64,000 bases of DNA from Flavobacterium fluviatile (lineage in GTDB: Bacteria; Bacteroidota; Bacteroidia; Flavobacteriales; Flavobacteriaceae). The notes under the pieces were generated by a model. That model had not been told where the DNA came from. It ran no database searches and worked only from the letters and a program-made list of their open reading frames with translations. Position numbers and translations under genes: made by a program. Shown piece by piece: positions 52,456-61,383 of the stretch; the first letter of the stretch is position 1; every line of letters begins with the position of its first letter. The stretch lies in assembly GCF_010645065.1 (NCBI RefSeq), contig NZ_JAADZW010000010.1, positions 62,001-126,000 on the forward strand. Reading direction: 5' to 3'.

Positions 52456-53151
52456 ATGTTTAGCTTCATTCAATTACAAACAGATACCATCGCAAACGCC
52501 GCATCTAACGTAGTTATCGAACAAGTTGCACCCAATACCGAAATTTCAGTTTTAGGATTTATTTTAAAAGGAGGTGTGTTTCTTATCCCAATCGCAATTT
52601 TGTTATTTTATACCATTTACGTTATCATTGAACGCTATTTATATATCACAAGAGCATCAAAAACAGACAATCGTTTAATGCAGGATGTAGGAGATAAACT
52701 GCACGCCGGAAATATCGAACTGGCGAGATCTATTGTAGAAAGAAGCAATACGTCTGCAGGAAATATTTTGAAAGAAGGGGTTTTGGTTATCGGACGTCCA
52801 ATTGCTGAAATAGAGTCAAATATGGACCGCGCTGCTGATATTGAAATTGCTGAAATGGAAAGGCATTTAGGTCATCTGGGACTTATTGCCGGTATCGCGC
52901 CAACGCTTGGATTTGTTGGAACCATTTCCGGAGTAATCAAGATTTTCTACAGCATTTCTGTAACAGAGAATATTAGTATCGGAAACATTTCCGGCGGATT
53001 GTACGAGAAAATGATCAGTAGTGGGGCAGGACTTATTGTAGGCATTATTGCCTACAGCGGATACCATATCCTGAATGGTAAAATTGACGATTTTGCCCTC
53101 AAAATTCAGAAACAGATATTAGAATTTGTCAATATAATTCAAAGAGCATAA
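52456..53151 (+). CDS. exbB: MotA/TolQ/ExbB proton channel protein
   Basis: A 231-residue inner-membrane protein that, with ExbD, uses the proton gradient to energise TonB. Three helices are seen: about 33-52, 136-160 and 178-205. The MotA_ExbB block HLGLIAGIAPTLGFVGTISGVIKIF and GNISGGLYEKMISSGAGLIVGIIAY are the conserved helices 2 and 3. It is followed by exbD with 3 bp between them, a two-gene operon. A long N-terminal segment precedes helix 1. TonB-driven uptake would power the glycan receptors of a pectin locus. Confidence 0.92.
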   Translation: MFSFIQLQTDTIANAASNVVIEQVAPNTEISVLGFILKGGVFLIPIAILLFYTIYVIIERYLYITRASKTDNRLMQDVGDKLHAGNIELARSIVERSNTSAGNILKEGVLVIGRPIAEIESNMDRAADIEIAEMERHLGHLGLIAGIAPTLGFVGTISGVIKIFYSISVTENISIGNISGGLYEKMISSGAGLIVGIIAYSGYHILNGKIDDFALKIQKQILEFVNIIQRA

Positions 53152-53154
53152 GCC

Positions 53155-53550
53155 ATGTCTATCAAGAGAAAAAGAAGATTTCATGCTGAGGTGGCAACAT
53201 CGTCGTTAAGTGATATTATGTTTTTCCTGCTGTTGTTTTTCCTGATTATCTCAACGCTTGCAAATCCGAATGTAATCAAAATGACATTGCCGAAAGCAAA
53301 ATCGAACGAAAAAACCAATAAACAGCTCATTAGTTTATCGGTTACCGAAGATAAAAAATTCTACATCGACAAGCAGCCTGTAGCTTTTGAAGAATTAGAA
53401 ACCAGCCTGATGTCTAAAATTGGAGACAACAAGGAGCAAACCGTTGTAGTTCGTATTCCGTTTAATTTACAGGTTCAGGATCTGGTAGATGTATTACAAA
53501 TAGGAGTGAAGAACAATTTGAAATTTGTGATTGCTACGAGTCCGAAGTAA
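53155..53550 (+). CDS. exbD: Biopolymer transport protein ExbD/TolR
   Basis: A 131-residue partner of ExbB with one N-terminal helix: SSLSDIMFFLLLFFLIISTLANP, where the Asp (about residue 21) is the essential proton-carrying residue. The periplasmic domain (TNKQLISLSVTEDKKFYID; TVVVRIPFNLQVQDLVDVLQI) is the usual alpha/beta fold. It lies 3 bp downstream of exbB. Confidence 0.92.
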   Translation: MSIKRKRRFHAEVATSSLSDIMFFLLLFFLIISTLANPNVIKMTLPKAKSNEKTNKQLISLSVTEDKKFYIDKQPVAFEELETSLMSKIGDNKEQTVVVRIPFNLQVQDLVDVLQIGVKNNLKFVIATSPK

Positions 53551-53558
53551 AAGAATCA

Positions 53559-53722
53559 TTTGGGCGTGACCACAATAAAAAAATGGGCTAATCAGCATGA
53601 TGTTGATACGCCCATTTTTTTATTCCGGTCGGGCTATTCGCACTACTTCGGTAGTTAGCTACAAACGAAGTTCACTGAACTCCGATGAAAATAAAGATTA
53701 AGTGAGGTAATCCCTCACGCAA
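53559..53722 (+). repeat. Family B element (copy 5) with an inserted hairpin
   Basis: TTTGGGCGTGACC opens and ATCCCTCACGCAAG closes the element, with CGGTCGGGCTATTCGC in between. A hairpin ATGGGCTAATCAGCATGATG / TGATACGCCCAT interrupts the left part, and GAACTTCGTTTG-like sequence from family C (ACGAAGTTCACTGAACTCCG) is merged into the right part. No gene in the 374-bp gap. Confidence 0.65.
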
Positions 53723-53742
53723 GGGAATTAAGTAATTATAAA

Positions 53743-53826
53743 TCATTGCGAGGTACAAAGCAATCACATGATGCATATCACACAACACACCAACTGATAG
53801 TGAGATTGCTTCGTACCTCGCAATGA
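53743..53826. repeat. Family A variant repeat (TCATTGCGAGGTACAAAGC)
   Basis: TCATTGCGAGGTACAAAGCAATC at the left is inverted at the right as GATTGCTTCGTACCTCGCAATGA; a near-perfect 20-bp stem. Confidence 0.85.
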
Positions 53827-53848
53827 CCAAACTCAACGAACCGAAAAA

Positions 53849-53881
53849 GACTTTCTGAAAATTCATCAGAAAGCCTTTTTT
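53849..53881. terminator. Bidirectional terminator between exbD and the TonB-like gene
   Basis: GACTTTCTGA and TCAGAAAGCC arms with A-rich sequence on one side and T-rich on the other, between convergent genes. Confidence 0.7.
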
Positions 53882-53924
53882 GATATGATTAATTAAATCC
53901 GTGTTAATTCGTGAAATTCGCTTT

Positions 53925-54827
53925 TTAATTCAAACTAAAATTATAAATAATCTTTCCAACCTGTTTTGCCGGAGCATTACTGTCAGCATCCCATTTGGTA
54001 TTCATCGCTGCAATTTTTGCCTGGTCTAATAAACATCTGGCTAAGTTAGTGGTTCCTTTTATTCCAGGTGTAGCACTGATTGTTTTGCCACTTTGATCCA
54101 CTGTAACTTCAACGACTACTTTTCCTGCTTCATTACAGGTATATTTTGGTGCCGGTTTGGACAATGCTCTGCGATTTCCTAAAGAATAACCTGATCCACC
54201 GCCTGATCCACCACCGCTTCCTGCTCCGTAACCGCTTCCGGCACCAATGCCGTTTCCGGTTCCATTACCACCTCCGGTTCCTCCACCAGAACCTCCTGAA
54301 CCATAATATCCGCCAGAACTTAGACTTCCGTTAGCTTTTCCTTTATTTCCTGCCACTTTATCATCGCCGTCTCCGCCTTTGTTTGAACCTTTTAAAATGC
54401 TGGATAAGGCATCATTTGTTGAGTTGGAAACTTTAGGTTTTTCAGGAACAGGTTTTGTAACCGGTTTTTCTACGGGAGTGGGTTTTTTAGGTTTTTCTTT
54501 TGTTGGAATAACAACATCGTTATCTGCGGTTGTGTTTTCCTGAGTAATGATTGCTTCTTCTTCAGGGGTTGCTTTTGCAGGAGCTTGTTTTACATTGTTT
54601 TTTACATCCAGAACTTCACTTTTATAATTGGCACCAGAACCTAAATCGCTGTCTCCAAAATTTACAGTTACTCCGCCACCACCGCCTCCTTCTGCAAGTG
54701 CAACATTATTTTCAGGATTATAAGGAGGCCAGAAACGTATAAAAAACAGCAATAGCAATAATACTGCGTATATAGCTGCAGAGATTAATAATGATTTCTT
54801 TTTGTCTGAAGAATCGGTCAGGGTCAT
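53925..54827 (-). CDS. TonB-like energy transducer with glycine-rich linker
   Basis: A 300-residue protein with one N-terminal membrane helix (LLISAAIYAVLLLLLFFIRF), a Lys/Pro-rich span (about 100-135), a long Gly/Ser-rich span (about 165-215; GGGTGGGNGTGNGIG) and a C-terminal domain GKVVVEVTVDQSGKTISATPG that matches TonB/TolA-type periplasmic domains. Two Cys (CNEAGK, ARCLLDQ) could bond there. The protein would span the periplasm and pass ExbBD energy outward. The gene is convergent with exbBD, not in the same operon. The glycine linker is unlike the usual Pro-Lys spacer of TonB. Confidence 0.8.
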   Translation of the reverse strand: MTLTDSSDKKKSLLISAAIYAVLLLLLFFIRFWPPYNPENNVALAEGGGGGGVTVNFGDSDLGSGANYKSEVLDVKNNVKQAPAKATPEEEAIITQENTTADNDVVIPTKEKPKKPTPVEKPVTKPVPEKPKVSNSTNDALSSILKGSNKGGDGDDKVAGNKGKANGSLSSGGYYGSGGSGGGTGGGNGTGNGIGAGSGYGAGSGGGSGGGSGYSLGNRRALSKPAPKYTCNEAGKVVVEVTVDQSGKTISATPGIKGTTNLARCLLDQAKIAAMNTKWDADSNAPAKQVGKIIYNFSLN

Positions 54828-54908
54828 TTTGATTCTGAATTTTGTAATTGTATTTAATAAAAACGCCTAAAAGTAGTAAAAATTGTTGAGAGTGGAAGTG
54901 GAAAATTT

Positions 54909-55137
54909 AACCGCAAAGGTCGCTAAGGTCTTGTCAAAGAAAGCAAATATTTCCCGCATTGATTAAAATCATACTTTTTGTCATTTCGACGAAGGAGAAA
55001 TCTTCGTAAGTAACTCCGCAACGAAAATCCAATCTTTGTGGAGCTTCTAGTGGAGATTTCTCCTTCGTCGATATGACATAAAATGAGAAGAAACTTTGTG
55101 CCCTTTGCGTAAGAATTTTGCGAGCTTTGCGGTTAAA
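54909..55137. repeat. Composite repeat: ACCGCAAAG ends around a family A element
   Basis: The outer arms are TAACCGCAAAGGTCGC (left) and GCGAGCTTTGCGGTTA (right). Inside, 54979-55078 is a family A copy (TGTCATTTCGACGAAGGAG ... CTCCTTCGTCGATATGACA). Two palindromes are thus nested. It occupies most of the 363-bp gap between the TonB-like gene and the dehydrogenase, where no gene is seen. Confidence 0.75.
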
Positions 55138-55190
55138 TCTAAAAAAAATGAGCCAAAAATTAATTTGACTCATTTAGAATTTGTACGGAC

Positions 55191-56417
55191 TTATACTAAT
55201 TGTTTCAGTGCAATCTCAAAAGCAGTTGCACTAATATTTGTTTTTGACGAATTCAAAGCATGCGCTTTTATAATCGCATTTTTTATAATTTCTGAAGTAT
55301 CATTAAAAATAGCCTCATCCGTCATCTGAACTTTTTTCTCCATAAAATAAGCAAAAACCCTCGCCATTCCGCAATTCGAAATAAAATCAGGGATCAAACT
55401 TACTTTACGGTCAACTTCTTCCATAATGGATCCAAAGAAAATTTCCTTATCAGCAAAAGGAACATTCGCTCCGCATGAAATAACTTCTAAGCCGTTTGCA
55501 ATTAAACTGTCAATTTGAGCCTGAGTAACCAGTCTTGAAGCAGCACAAGGAGTAAATATTTCTGCCCCAATCGTCCATATTTTAGAGTTGATTTCTTCAA
55601 ACGGAATCATATTATCTGCAATTAATTTGTTTCCGTCTTTGTTTAAGAATAATGTCCTGATTTCTTCAAAAGTAAAACCTTCTTCTTTGATTAATCCTCC
55701 GTCACGATCAATAATACCGATAACTTTTGCACCCATTTCGGCCAGATAAAAAGCAGCAGCTGAGCCTACATTTCCAAAACCCTGTACAATGGCTTTTTTA
55801 TCTTTTATATCTCCGCCATAGGTAGCGTAAAAATGGCGTACAGCCTCAGCAACGCCAAAACCGGTTATCATATCGGCTACGGTATATTTCCGGGTTACAT
55901 CCGGTGAAAATTTAGGGTTTTCGATAACTTTTATAACGCCCTGGCGTAATTGACCAATCCTGTTGATTTTATCAGCTTCCGTTGGTTTAAAGTGTCCGTT
56001 AAAAACACCTTCCTGAGGATGCCATACGCCACATTCTTCGGTCATTGGGATCACTTCATGAATTTCATCTACATTCAAATCGCCCCCGGTTCCATAATAG
56101 CTTTTTAACAAAGGTGAAACTGCGTTGTACCAGCGTTGCAGCACTCCTTTTTTGCGGGGATCGTTCGGGTCAAAATTAATTCCGGATTTAGCGCCTCCAA
56201 TAGCAGGACCTGAAACAGAGAATTTTACTTCCATCGTCTTTGCCAATGATAAAACCTCGTTCATGTCAAGACCTTTTCTCATTCTGGTTCCTCCTCCGGC
56301 AGCTCCGCCTCGAAGTGAGTTAATGACAGTCCATCCTTCGGCTTCTGTTTCAGAATCTTTCCAGTTAAAAACGATTTCAGGTTCCTTATTTTCGAATTGC
56401 TGCAATAAATCTTTCAT
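55191..56417 (-). CDS. Glu/Leu/Phe/Val-family amino acid dehydrogenase
   Basis: NAD(P)-dependent oxidative deamination of an amino acid. The N-terminal domain holds the catalytic Lys in GPAIGGAKSGINFDP and the TGGDLNVDEIHEVIP segment. The Rossmann domain has VQGFGNVGSAAAFYLAEMGAKVIGIID. The GCGANVPF-like block (ISCGANVPFAD) closes the active site. At 408 residues it is shorter than the hexameric glutamate dehydrogenases and in the range of other members, so the preferred amino acid is uncertain. Single gene; no clear partner. Confidence 0.9.
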   Translation of the reverse strand: MKDLLQQFENKEPEIVFNWKDSETEAEGWTVINSLRGGAAGGGTRMRKGLDMNEVLSLAKTMEVKFSVSGPAIGGAKSGINFDPNDPRKKGVLQRWYNAVSPLLKSYYGTGGDLNVDEIHEVIPMTEECGVWHPQEGVFNGHFKPTEADKINRIGQLRQGVIKVIENPKFSPDVTRKYTVADMITGFGVAEAVRHFYATYGGDIKDKKAIVQGFGNVGSAAAFYLAEMGAKVIGIIDRDGGLIKEEGFTFEEIRTLFLNKDGNKLIADNMIPFEEINSKIWTIGAEIFTPCAASRLVTQAQIDSLIANGLEVISCGANVPFADKEIFFGSIMEEVDRKVSLIPDFISNCGMARVFAYFMEKKVQMTDEAIFNDTSEIIKNAIIKAHALNSSKTNISATAFEIALKQLV

Positions 56418-56500
56418 TTTGTTGAAATATGTTTAGTTTGTGTAAAAGTATGAAATAGAATAATGCGAATAATGTATTTTGAATCAATTTTCTTTTGCCA

Positions 56501-56536
56501 AAAAAAAAGCCGAAAAACAAATTGCTTTCGGCTTTA
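56501..56536 (-). terminator. Terminator of the chalcone-isomerase-like gene
   Basis: AAAGCCGAAAA and TTTCGGCTTT arms; on the - strand followed by a long T run. Confidence 0.88.
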
Positions 56537-56559
56537 AAAATTTGTAAAATCAGGAACTA

Positions 56560-57132
56560 CTATTGCCCTAATAAATTTTTCTTTAGTGTCTCATCTACCG
56601 GTTTGTCTGAAAGCCAGATTCCGAATAATGCTTTTTTGAAATCAAATCCAGGAATTTTTCCTTTAAGGGCTTCGTTTTTGAAAATATTCATGGTTTGATC
56701 CAAAGGATTGTAAGCTAATATAAATACATCTTTTTCGGTTATTTTGTCACTCAGAAATGTTTTTAACTGATCAATTCTTGGACGCAGTGACTGAAGTTTG
56801 TCTCCCGCTGATTTCTCAAAACCTGTATCCATCGCCTTGCCTAATTTATTGGCAGACACCAAAGCTGAAGTGATTTCAATTCGGATGGCCATTTCGGTAT
56901 CGCTGTCAATAATGAATTGAGCATCCTGAGTCAATTGAGACAGATATAAAGCCTGAACGTAAACTTCTGTCCACATTTTTGATCTTCCCCCGGCACCATT
57001 AACTTGTAAAGTTTTATTGAAAACCTCAATTTTTCGGGGAACCGTAACGCCATTTACATCAAATTGCGATTGAGCAAACGCCGAATATTGTAATGTTAAA
57101 AGGAGTGTAAGCAATAGTAAAATCTTTTTCAT
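56560..57132 (-). CDS. Exported chalcone-isomerase-like protein
   Basis: A 190-residue protein with a signal peptide (LLLLTLLLTLQYSAFAQ). The mature part matches the bacterial chalcone-isomerase-like family: VNGVTVPRKIEVFNKTLQVNGAGGR at the start, KMWTEVYVQALYLSQLTQDAQF in the core and a terminal FKKALFGIWLSDKPVDETLKK. These bacterial proteins lack proven flavonoid chemistry; some bind fatty acids. Probably periplasmic. Stands alone. Confidence 0.85.
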   Translation of the reverse strand: MKKILLLLTLLLTLQYSAFAQSQFDVNGVTVPRKIEVFNKTLQVNGAGGRSKMWTEVYVQALYLSQLTQDAQFIIDSDTEMAIRIEITSALVSANKLGKAMDTGFEKSAGDKLQSLRPRIDQLKTFLSDKITEKDVFILAYNPLDQTMNIFKNEALKGKIPGFDFKKALFGIWLSDKPVDETLKKNLLGQ

Positions 57133-57491
57133 AGTCTTTCTTGATAAATTGTTTAGTGTTTTTTGTTTTTTTGCAAAATTACTGCTAATTTCTAAATTCC
57201 AGCCCTTTATATTCGAAGTTTTTTGTGATATATTTTTGTTTTCTTCTTTCTTATTGAATTAAGGATCAAAATAGTAAGAGTATTTTTACCGCACATTTGT
57301 CTCTTTTTATTTCTTTGAAATTAGTCATTGCGATATATCTAACGAGGCTGTTATAATTTTTCTAATCAATAATTTTCTTCTTAAATTTTGAGTAAATTGC
57401 TGTGTAATTAATGATTAAATGATTTTTTTGTATTGTATTTGCGAAAACGTTATCGTATTTTTTAATTAAAGCCTAAAATACTATGCATGCA
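57133..57491. other. Intergenic region without recognised content
   Basis: Very AT-rich sequence between the divergent chalcone-isomerase-like and acyl-CoA dehydrogenase genes. I see no gene, no repeat of families A-G and no strong hairpin. Confidence 0.6.
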
Positions 57492-57521
57492 TTGTTATTT
57501 GGTTTTTAAAATTTATATTTG
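57492..57521 (+). promoter_or_regulatory. Bacteroidota-type promoter for the acyl-CoA dehydrogenase
   Basis: TTG at 57492-57494 and TATATTTG at 57514-57521, spacing 19 bp, match the TTG / TAnnTTTG consensus; 54 bp before the start codon. Confidence 0.65.
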
Positions 57522-57575
57522 AAAAGCTTTTTTTAGGAGATTAAGGAAAGCTTTAACAACTAAAGAACCACTATT

Positions 57576-58718
57576 ATGGATTTTAATTTAACAGAAGAGC
57601 ATTTAATGATTCAGCAGGCAGCGAGAGATTTTGCTCAAAACGAATTATTGCCTGGTGTAATTGAGAGAGACGAGAAACAAATTTTTCCAGCTGAACAGGT
57701 AAAAAAGATGGGAGAATTAGGATTTATGGGCATGATGGTAGATCCTAAATATGGAGGTAGTGGACTCGATACAGTTTCATACGTAATTGCGATGGAAGAA
57801 ATTTCCAAAGTTGATGCCTCAGCCTCGGTAGTGATGTCTGTAAATAATTCTTTAGTTTGTTGGGGTTTGCAGGAGTTTGGAACCGAAGAACAGAAACAAA
57901 AATATCTGACGCGTCTGGCTTCGGGAGAAATTCATGGGGCATTTTGCTTAAGCGAGCCGGAAGCGGGTAGTGATGCTACTTCTCAAAAAACGACAGCAAT
58001 TGATATGGGTGACCATTATTTGGTAAACGGTACAAAAAACTGGATTACCAACGGAAATACGGCTTCTGTATATTTAGTAATTGCTCAGACGAAACCTGAA
58101 TTAAAACATAAAGGAATAAATGTTTTGATAATGACCAAAGATATGCCTGGGTTTTCGGTTGGAACAAAAGAACAAAAAATGGGAATTCGTGGGTCAGACA
58201 CCCATTCATTAATGTTCAGTGATGTTAAAGTTCCAAAAGAAAACCGAATTGGAGAAGATGGTTTCGGTTTTAAATTTGCGATGAAAACACTCGCAGGAGG
58301 CCGTATCGGGATAGCCGCTCAGGCTTTGGGGATTGCTTCGGGAGCTTATGAACTGGCGTTGAAATATTCAAAAGAGCGTAAGTCTTTCGGAACCGAAATC
58401 TGCAATCATCAGGCCATTGCTTTTAAACTGGCAGATATGGCGGTTAATATTGAAGCCGCACGTCATCTGTGCATGAAAGCTGCCTGGGATAAAGACCAGC
58501 ATAAAAATTATGATGTAAGTGGGGCTATGGCAAAATTATTTGCATCACAGGTCGCTATGGATACGGCCGTAGAAGCGGTTCAGATTCACGGAGGAAACGG
58601 TTATGTGAAAGAATATCATGTGGAGCGTATGATGCGTGATGCTAAAATTACCCAGATATACGAAGGAACTTCAGAGATTCAGAAAATTGTAATTTCAAGA
58701 GCAGTTATTTCAGAATAA
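57576..58718 (+). CDS. Acyl-CoA dehydrogenase (short-chain type)
   Basis: FAD enzyme of fatty-acid beta-oxidation or branched-chain amino-acid breakdown. The helical N-terminal domain opens with FNLTEEHLMIQQAARDFAQNEL. The first signature is GAFCLSEPEAGSDATSQKT and the second is QIHGGNGYVKEYHVERMMRDAKI; the catalytic Glu lies in QIYEGTSEIQK near the C-terminus, as in butyryl-CoA dehydrogenases. Length 380 is standard. It has its own promoter and terminator, so it is monocistronic. Confidence 0.95.
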   Translation: MDFNLTEEHLMIQQAARDFAQNELLPGVIERDEKQIFPAEQVKKMGELGFMGMMVDPKYGGSGLDTVSYVIAMEEISKVDASASVVMSVNNSLVCWGLQEFGTEEQKQKYLTRLASGEIHGAFCLSEPEAGSDATSQKTTAIDMGDHYLVNGTKNWITNGNTASVYLVIAQTKPELKHKGINVLIMTKDMPGFSVGTKEQKMGIRGSDTHSLMFSDVKVPKENRIGEDGFGFKFAMKTLAGGRIGIAAQALGIASGAYELALKYSKERKSFGTEICNHQAIAFKLADMAVNIEAARHLCMKAAWDKDQHKNYDVSGAMAKLFASQVAMDTAVEAVQIHGGNGYVKEYHVERMMRDAKITQIYEGTSEIQKIVISRAVISE

Positions 58719-58736
58719 TTTTCTCTTTTTTATGCT

Positions 58737-58774
58737 AAACCCTTTCGGCTTTTTTAGCTTTGAAAGGGTTTTTT
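58737..58774 (+). terminator. Terminator of the acyl-CoA dehydrogenase gene
   Basis: AAACCCTTTC and GAAAGGGTTT arms around a GGCTTTTTTAGCTTT loop, followed by T residues. Confidence 0.88.
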
Positions 58775-58838
58775 ACGTTTATTTTTTTTACTTTTCAGAA
58801 ATTTTCCTTTTTAAATAGTATTACTCAAAATCATTTTT

Positions 58839-59816
58839 ATGAAAAAATTATATTTTCTTCTGCCATTTGTTTTATTAGGATGCAAATCCCAAAATGTTTC
58901 AGTAAACGTGAAGGAATCAGCATCTGTATCGCAGCCGGTTGAAATAGCATACAAAGTTGAACAGAATGAAGTTTCTGATTTTTTAAGATACCTGTCTTCA
59001 GATGAACTCGAAGGAAGGGAAACAGGTACGGCGGGTATTGAAAAGGCTGCTGTTTTTCTGGAAGATTTTTTTGAGAAAAATAATGTAAAACCTTATTTCA
59101 CTACGTATCGGGATATGCTCACTAATTTTAAGTCGCCGGCTTACAATATTGTGGGATATTTAGAAGGAAGCGATCCGGAACTCAAAAAAGAATTTGTGGT
59201 TTTGAGCGCGCATTACGACCATATCGGTCTGTTAAAAAATAAACAAGGTGATGTGATTAATAACGGTGCAAACGATGATGCTTCGGGAGTAACCGTGGTA
59301 GCAGAATTGGCTAAATATTTTGCGAAGACAAAATCAAATAAAAGAAGTATTCTTTTTGTGTTTTTTGCAGGGGAAGAAAAAGGATTATTAGGATCGAAAA
59401 GTTTAGTAGAGAAACTTAAAAAGAAAGACTTTAATTTATACGCCCAGCTCAATATTGAAATGGTGGGAGTACCAATGAAACGTGATTATCTTGCTTATAT
59501 TACAGGTTTCGATAAATCAAATATGGCGCAGAAAATAAATGAATACACTGGTAAGAATACAATTGGCTTTTTGCCTAAAGAAGCAGAGTATAAATTGTTT
59601 TACAGATCTGATAATTATTCCTTTTACGATGTTTTCAAAAAGCCCTGCCAGTCTATAAGCACTTTTGATTTTGAAAATTTCGAGTTTTATCATCATCCTT
59701 CAGATGAATTTCAGCTGATGAATATTCCGCATATTACTAAATTTACACAGGAATTTTTGCCGGCTGTGACTCAAATTGCGACAACTCCAACACAGGAAAT
59801 TACGATGACTAAATAA
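58839..59816 (+). CDS. M28-family metallopeptidase lipoprotein
   Basis: An aminopeptidase-type zinc enzyme anchored by lipid (lipobox LLGC, Cys 15, followed by KSQN). Zinc ligands and catalytic residues are seen in order: SAHYDHIG (His), NGANDDASGV (bridging Asp), FAGEEKGLLGS (catalytic Glu and ligand Glu), and the late HHPSDEF (His). An N-terminal FLRYLSSDELEGRETGT block is typical of Bacteroidota M28 peptidases. 325 residues. Confidence 0.92.
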   Translation: MKKLYFLLPFVLLGCKSQNVSVNVKESASVSQPVEIAYKVEQNEVSDFLRYLSSDELEGRETGTAGIEKAAVFLEDFFEKNNVKPYFTTYRDMLTNFKSPAYNIVGYLEGSDPELKKEFVVLSAHYDHIGLLKNKQGDVINNGANDDASGVTVVAELAKYFAKTKSNKRSILFVFFAGEEKGLLGSKSLVEKLKKKDFNLYAQLNIEMVGVPMKRDYLAYITGFDKSNMAQKINEYTGKNTIGFLPKEAEYKLFYRSDNYSFYDVFKKPCQSISTFDFENFEFYHHPSDEFQLMNIPHITKFTQEFLPAVTQIATTPTQEITMTK

Positions 59817-59936
59817 GTATTCCTTTTTATAAGATTTGACTATTTTTGCGGTATGAAATCTCCATTCTTCCAATGTAAAACAGTATTAAAAGAATGGCGA
59901 TACCATATTCCATTAAAAAGCAAATAGCATCTTCAT

Positions 59937-60614
59937 ATGAAAAATATTATTATCACTGGAACCTCAAGAGGAATTGGCTATGAACTTGCATTACAGTTTG
60001 CAAATGCAGGATATAATGTATTAGCAATTTCAAGAAAAATTCCGCAGGCTCTTTTAGAACACCAAAACGTAACCTGTCTTTCAGTTGATCTGGCAAATGA
60101 ATCACAACTCGATATTGTAAGCGATTTTCTTTCTTCAACATGGAAAAAAGTAGATGCTGTAGTGCATAATGCAGGCGCTTTATTATTGAAGCCTTTTGCA
60201 GAAACCACTCAGGCTGATTTTGAAAGCATTTATAAAGTGAATGTTTTTGCCGTAGCCAATCTTACCCGAATTTGTTTGCCGTATCTGGAAAAAGGAAGCC
60301 ATGTCGTAACCATTAGTTCGATAGGCGGGGTGAGAGGCAGTCTTAAATTTGCAGGCCTTGCTGCTTATAGTTCAAGCAAAGGAGCTGTTGGTACCTTAAC
60401 CGAATTATTGGCTGAAGAATACAAAGAAAAAGGAATTTCATTCAATGTTCTGGCGTTAGGTTCTGTTCAGACTGAAATGCTGAATGAAGCTTTCCCGGGT
60501 TATCAGGCGCCAATTTCTGCAGAAGGAATGGCAACTTATATTTATGATTTTACGCTTAACGGGAATAAATATTTTAATGGAAAAGTATTGGAGGTTTCTT
60601 CGACAAATCCTTAA
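59937..60614 (+). CDS. Short-chain dehydrogenase/reductase
   Basis: A cytoplasmic NAD(P)-dependent oxidoreductase of 225 residues. The cofactor loop is GTSRGIGYELA at residue 7, the structural NAG is VVHNAGALLL, the catalytic Ser lies in VTISSIGG and the Tyr/Lys pair in YSSSKGAVG. The substrate cannot be told. The next gene follows after 91 bp. Confidence 0.9.
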   Translation: MKNIIITGTSRGIGYELALQFANAGYNVLAISRKIPQALLEHQNVTCLSVDLANESQLDIVSDFLSSTWKKVDAVVHNAGALLLKPFAETTQADFESIYKVNVFAVANLTRICLPYLEKGSHVVTISSIGGVRGSLKFAGLAAYSSSKGAVGTLTELLAEEYKEKGISFNVLALGSVQTEMLNEAFPGYQAPISAEGMATYIYDFTLNGNKYFNGKVLEVSSTNP

Positions 60615-60705
60615 TTAATTATGAATTGTCAGGCTGAGCGGAGTCGAAGCCTTTTTTTCTTCTTTAAACTAATCAAAAACTCATAACTTATAACTCATAA
60701 TTAAA

Positions 60706-61308
60706 TTGAGCGAAACTCTTGCAAAATATATCCCCGAGCATGCCGTAAAGCCTGTTTTCGATTTGATAGTTGCCAATCAGGTGCATCTGAAAATTGTAAA
60801 CGAACGCCAGACACGTCACGGCGATTATAGGAGAGGACCGAGTGGCAAACATGAAATTACGGTAAATGCGAGTTTAAATAAATATCGTTTTTTGATTACG
60901 CTAATTCATGAAATATCTCATCTAATCGCTTTTGAGAAGTTTGGACGAAATATAAAACCTCACGGGAATGAATGGAAATTTACTTTTCAGCGTTTGATGA
61001 TTCCTTTTATCCGTCCGGAGATATTTCCGAGTCAGATTTTGCCACTATTGGCAAGACATTTTAAGAATCCGTCTGCAAGCAGTGATACAGATACGACGCT
61101 TTCATTAGCTCTTAAGCAATACGACAAGGAAAACGATAAAAATTATGTTTTTGAAATTCCGTATGGAAGTGTTTTCAGAATAAAAAATGGTAAGATATTC
61201 AAGAAGATTGCAGTCAGGACAAAACGTTTTGAATGTCTTGAAATTAGTTCGGGTAAATTATATCTTTTTAATCCGAATGCTGAAGTAGAGCTAATAAATG
61301 TTCAATAA
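60706..61308 (+). CDS. SprT-like zinc metalloprotease-fold protein
   Basis: A 200-residue protein with a TTG start, the only suitable one. LIHEISHLIAFEKFGRNIKPHG near residue 66 gives the HExxH-type zinc site and the third His of the SprT family. The C-terminal half contains FEIPYGSVFRIKNGKIFKK and lacks the zinc-finger cysteines of human SPRTN. Bacterial SprT proteins are mostly unstudied. A hairpin terminator follows. Confidence 0.85.
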   Translation: MSETLAKYIPEHAVKPVFDLIVANQVHLKIVNERQTRHGDYRRGPSGKHEITVNASLNKYRFLITLIHEISHLIAFEKFGRNIKPHGNEWKFTFQRLMIPFIRPEIFPSQILPLLARHFKNPSASSDTDTTLSLALKQYDKENDKNYVFEIPYGSVFRIKNGKIFKKIAVRTKRFECLEISSGKLYLFNPNAEVELINVQ

Positions 61309-61355
61309 AAAAATTCCAAATTCCAATTTTTACTAAGATTGGAATTTGGAATTTG
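61309..61355 (+). terminator. Long palindrome/terminator after the SprT-like gene
   Basis: AAATTCCAAATTCCAAT and ATTGGAATTTGGAATTT form a stem of about 17 bp between convergent genes. A similar palindrome is at 63859. Confidence 0.75.
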
Positions 61356-61383
61356 GGATTTTAATATTGTAATTTAAAAAGTT

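Noticed and set aside
54146..54742. His/Arg- and Leu-rich frames opposite the TonB-like gene
   Set aside because: They are antisense readings of the glycine- and proline-rich linker codons.
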